A stretch of 64,000 nt of DNA. Origin: Noviherbaspirillum autotrophicum. Lineage in GTDB: Bacteria; Pseudomonadota; Gammaproteobacteria; Burkholderiales; Burkholderiaceae_D. Under the pieces are notes generated by a model, which saw only the letters and a list, made by a program, of their open reading frames with translations, was not told the origin of the DNA and did not search any database. The translations under genes were made by a program, and so were the position numbers. Where the stretch lies: NCBI RefSeq assembly GCF_000818395.1, contig NZ_JWJG01000028.1, positions 3,260,820-3,324,819 of the forward strand. Reading direction: 5' to 3'. Shown here one piece after another: positions 62,609 through 64,000 of this stretch; the stretch's first letter is position 1; each line of letters begins with the position of its first letter.

Positions 62609-63240
62609 CTATATTTCTACTTGCGTCCCAAGTTCGATGACTCTATTGGCCTGCACCCGGTAGTAATCCGCTGCATCGCGCGCATTGCGTGACATTGTTG
62701 CAAACAATGCTTCCCGCCACAATGCCATGCCGCTGCCAACCCGCGGGATGACGTTCTGCCGTGCAATGAAGTAGGATGTTTGCATCGGGTCGAGATCGAG
62801 TCCCACTTCCTTACACTGACTAAGCGCCTGAGGAATGTCGCGTTCATCCATGAACCCGTAATGGATATTTACCTGGTAGCAGTTGTGACCAAGATTTTCC
62901 ACCTGCACCCGCTGAGAGGATGGAACACGAGGAAGGTCTTCGTTTTTCACCGTCAGGAATACGGTGCGCTCGTGCAGAATCTTGTTGTGCAGAAGGTTGT
63001 GGAGCATCGCGTGTGGCACGTCGTCCCCTTCCGCACGAAAGAATACTGCGGTGCCTTCCACACGTATCGGTGCGCCGATAAACAGGGGCTGGAGAAAATC
63101 GTGGAGCGGAACGAGATGGCGCTGAAGGTTTTCGTATACCAAGTGCCGCCCTTCCTTCCACGTCGTCATCACGAGCGTGGCAACCGCACCCAACACCAGC
63201 GGGAACCAGCCAACCAGCGGTATCCGGTAACGATGACGCC
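62609..63240 (-). pseudogene. Kup potassium transporter, C-terminal fragment
   Basis: About 205 residues match the cytoplasmic C-terminal third of Kup/Trk-type K+ transporters: GWFPLVLGAVATLVMTTWKE, then IRVEGTAVFFRAEGDDVPHA, LHNLLHNKILHERTVFLTVK and the terminal RVIELGTQVEI. The ~420-residue membrane part is missing. Homology starts near 63220, and the frame continuing to 63364 is unrelated. The gene was truncated, and no IS border is visible at the break. Confidence 0.8.
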
Positions 63241-63461
63241 CAGTCGGGGGATTGATAGATTGCACCGGACGACTGGCAATGACGTGGGGATCCTTCCAGA
63301 AGCCGACAGGGGATGCAGAGCAGATCGAACCCGCGTCATTCGCAAATGAGCAGTCTTGCCTCAAGTGTCTCCACCAGCGAGCCGGCCACTGCTTTCGCGC
63401 GGTAGCTCGCGTCTAAGCTCCTGCAGTAGAATCGTTTTCTCATTTCATTCCTGCCAAGACC

Positions 63462-64000
63462 ATGATCGTGCGCGACCGCCCCTCGGGCCTGAAGCTGTTC
63501 TTCGTTCTGAAGGGGTCGATCCTGCCGCGTGTGGCCGTCGTGCTGTTCATTAACATCATCCTGGCCGTGGCCGTCACTGCGCTGCACGGCTCGTTCTTTG
63601 ACCTCAAGGTCACTTTGACGCCCATACCGTTCACGCTGATCGGGTTGGCGCTGGCCATCTTCCTCGGCTTTCGCAATTCGGCCGCCTATGATCGCTATTG
63701 GGAAGGCCGTAAGTTGTGGGGACAGCTCGTGTACGAAAGCCGCAATCTCGCGCGCCAATGCCAAAGTTTGATTGCTGCCGCCATGCCGTTACGCTTTGAG
63801 GACGGATTGGCGGACGTGCGGATGCGCATGATCATGCGTGCCATCGCTTATGCTCATGCCCTGCGCCAGCGCTTGCGTGATCGGGCGACTCCTGTGCGAT
63901 TGACGCAGCAGTTGGAGGAACTGCGTCCCTTCCTGACTGCCGAAGAATTTTCTGGGCTGCGCGCGCCGGCGGACAATCTGAACCTGCTGATGCGTAGCAT
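63462..64000 (+). CDS. Bestrophin-family membrane protein (runs off the window)
   Basis: The first ~180 codons of a bestrophin/UPF0187 protein start at ATG 63462: MIVRDRPSGLKLFFVLKGS, a membrane helix (AVVLFINIILAVAVTAL), then the family hallmark IPFTLIGLALAIFLGFRNSA-AYDRYWEGRKLWG. Bacterial bestrophins are pentameric anion or cation channels in the inner membrane. The frame remains open to the end of the window. Confidence 0.88.
   Translation, partial: MIVRDRPSGLKLFFVLKGSILPRVAVVLFINIILAVAVTALHGSFFDLKVTLTPIPFTLIGLALAIFLGFRNSAAYDRYWEGRKLWGQLVYESRNLARQCQSLIAAAMPLRFEDGLADVRMRMIMRAIAYAHALRQRLRDRATPVRLTQQLEELRPFLTAEEFSGLRAPADNLNLLMRS

Noticed and set aside
1..64000. CRISPR arrays, tRNA and rRNA genes
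   Set aside because: No regular repeat-spacer series, no cloverleaf and no rRNA segment was seen on either strand by eye.

Overview
The window looks like a chromosome segment of a betaproteobacterium, most likely Burkholderiales and possibly Oxalobacteraceae. This rests on the style of the gene families and insertion sequences and a moderately high GC content. There is no rRNA marker, so the assignment is inference.

Layout. 0-9 kb: the end of a metal P-type ATPase fused to a hemerythrin domain, a cytochrome b561 stub, an ABC-2 exporter pair, a cardiolipin synthase, a magnesium P-type ATPase, a PHB-polymerase remnant and a Ser-rich protein. 8.2-11.2 kb: a tightly overlapping five-gene operon headed by a DNA/RNA non-specific endonuclease lipoprotein, then two small secreted proteins, one with PsiF repeats. 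11.4-13.2 kb: a decayed tnpB and a DUF4337 protein. 14-18.5 kb: an OprB-type porin plus an ABC importer with no binding protein. 18.6-21.8 kb: an intact-looking IS630 element, a decayed IS605-type element and a broken PhnD-like binding protein. 21.8-35.4 kb: a phosphate-themed block. It holds a GGDEF-EAL protein, polyphosphate kinase with a well-formed Pho-box promoter, SixA, a four-gene cluster (PlcP-like metallophosphoesterase, GT4, MGDG-synthase-like GT28, membrane protein) preceded by tandem Pho half-sites, and Ppx/GppA.

35.8-45 kb is a decay and mobile-DNA zone. Two identical 1318-bp IS3-family copies bracket a 3.3-kb block of integron gene cassettes with attC sites. The two ends of that block are the two halves of one cassette gene split by a single IS insertion, so the block reads as a circularly permuted, once-circular molecule. 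An IS110-family element with a strongly structured leader follows.

45.3-60.4 kb is the most novel part. An ECF sigma/anti-sigma pair is surrounded by about sixteen genes, nearly all encoding secreted or lipoprotein products: OmpA-like lipoprotein, parvulin-like, RHS-like, paired paralogues, TPR proteins, Cys-rich small proteins and a 948-residue VIT-vWA-DUF2135 protein. Three putative transcription units start with the same motif, TTTAACCCC-N16-CGTT, which fits an ECF promoter. I infer one cell-envelope regulon of unknown purpose. The window ends with a second IS110-family element, a Kup fragment and the start of a bestrophin-family gene.
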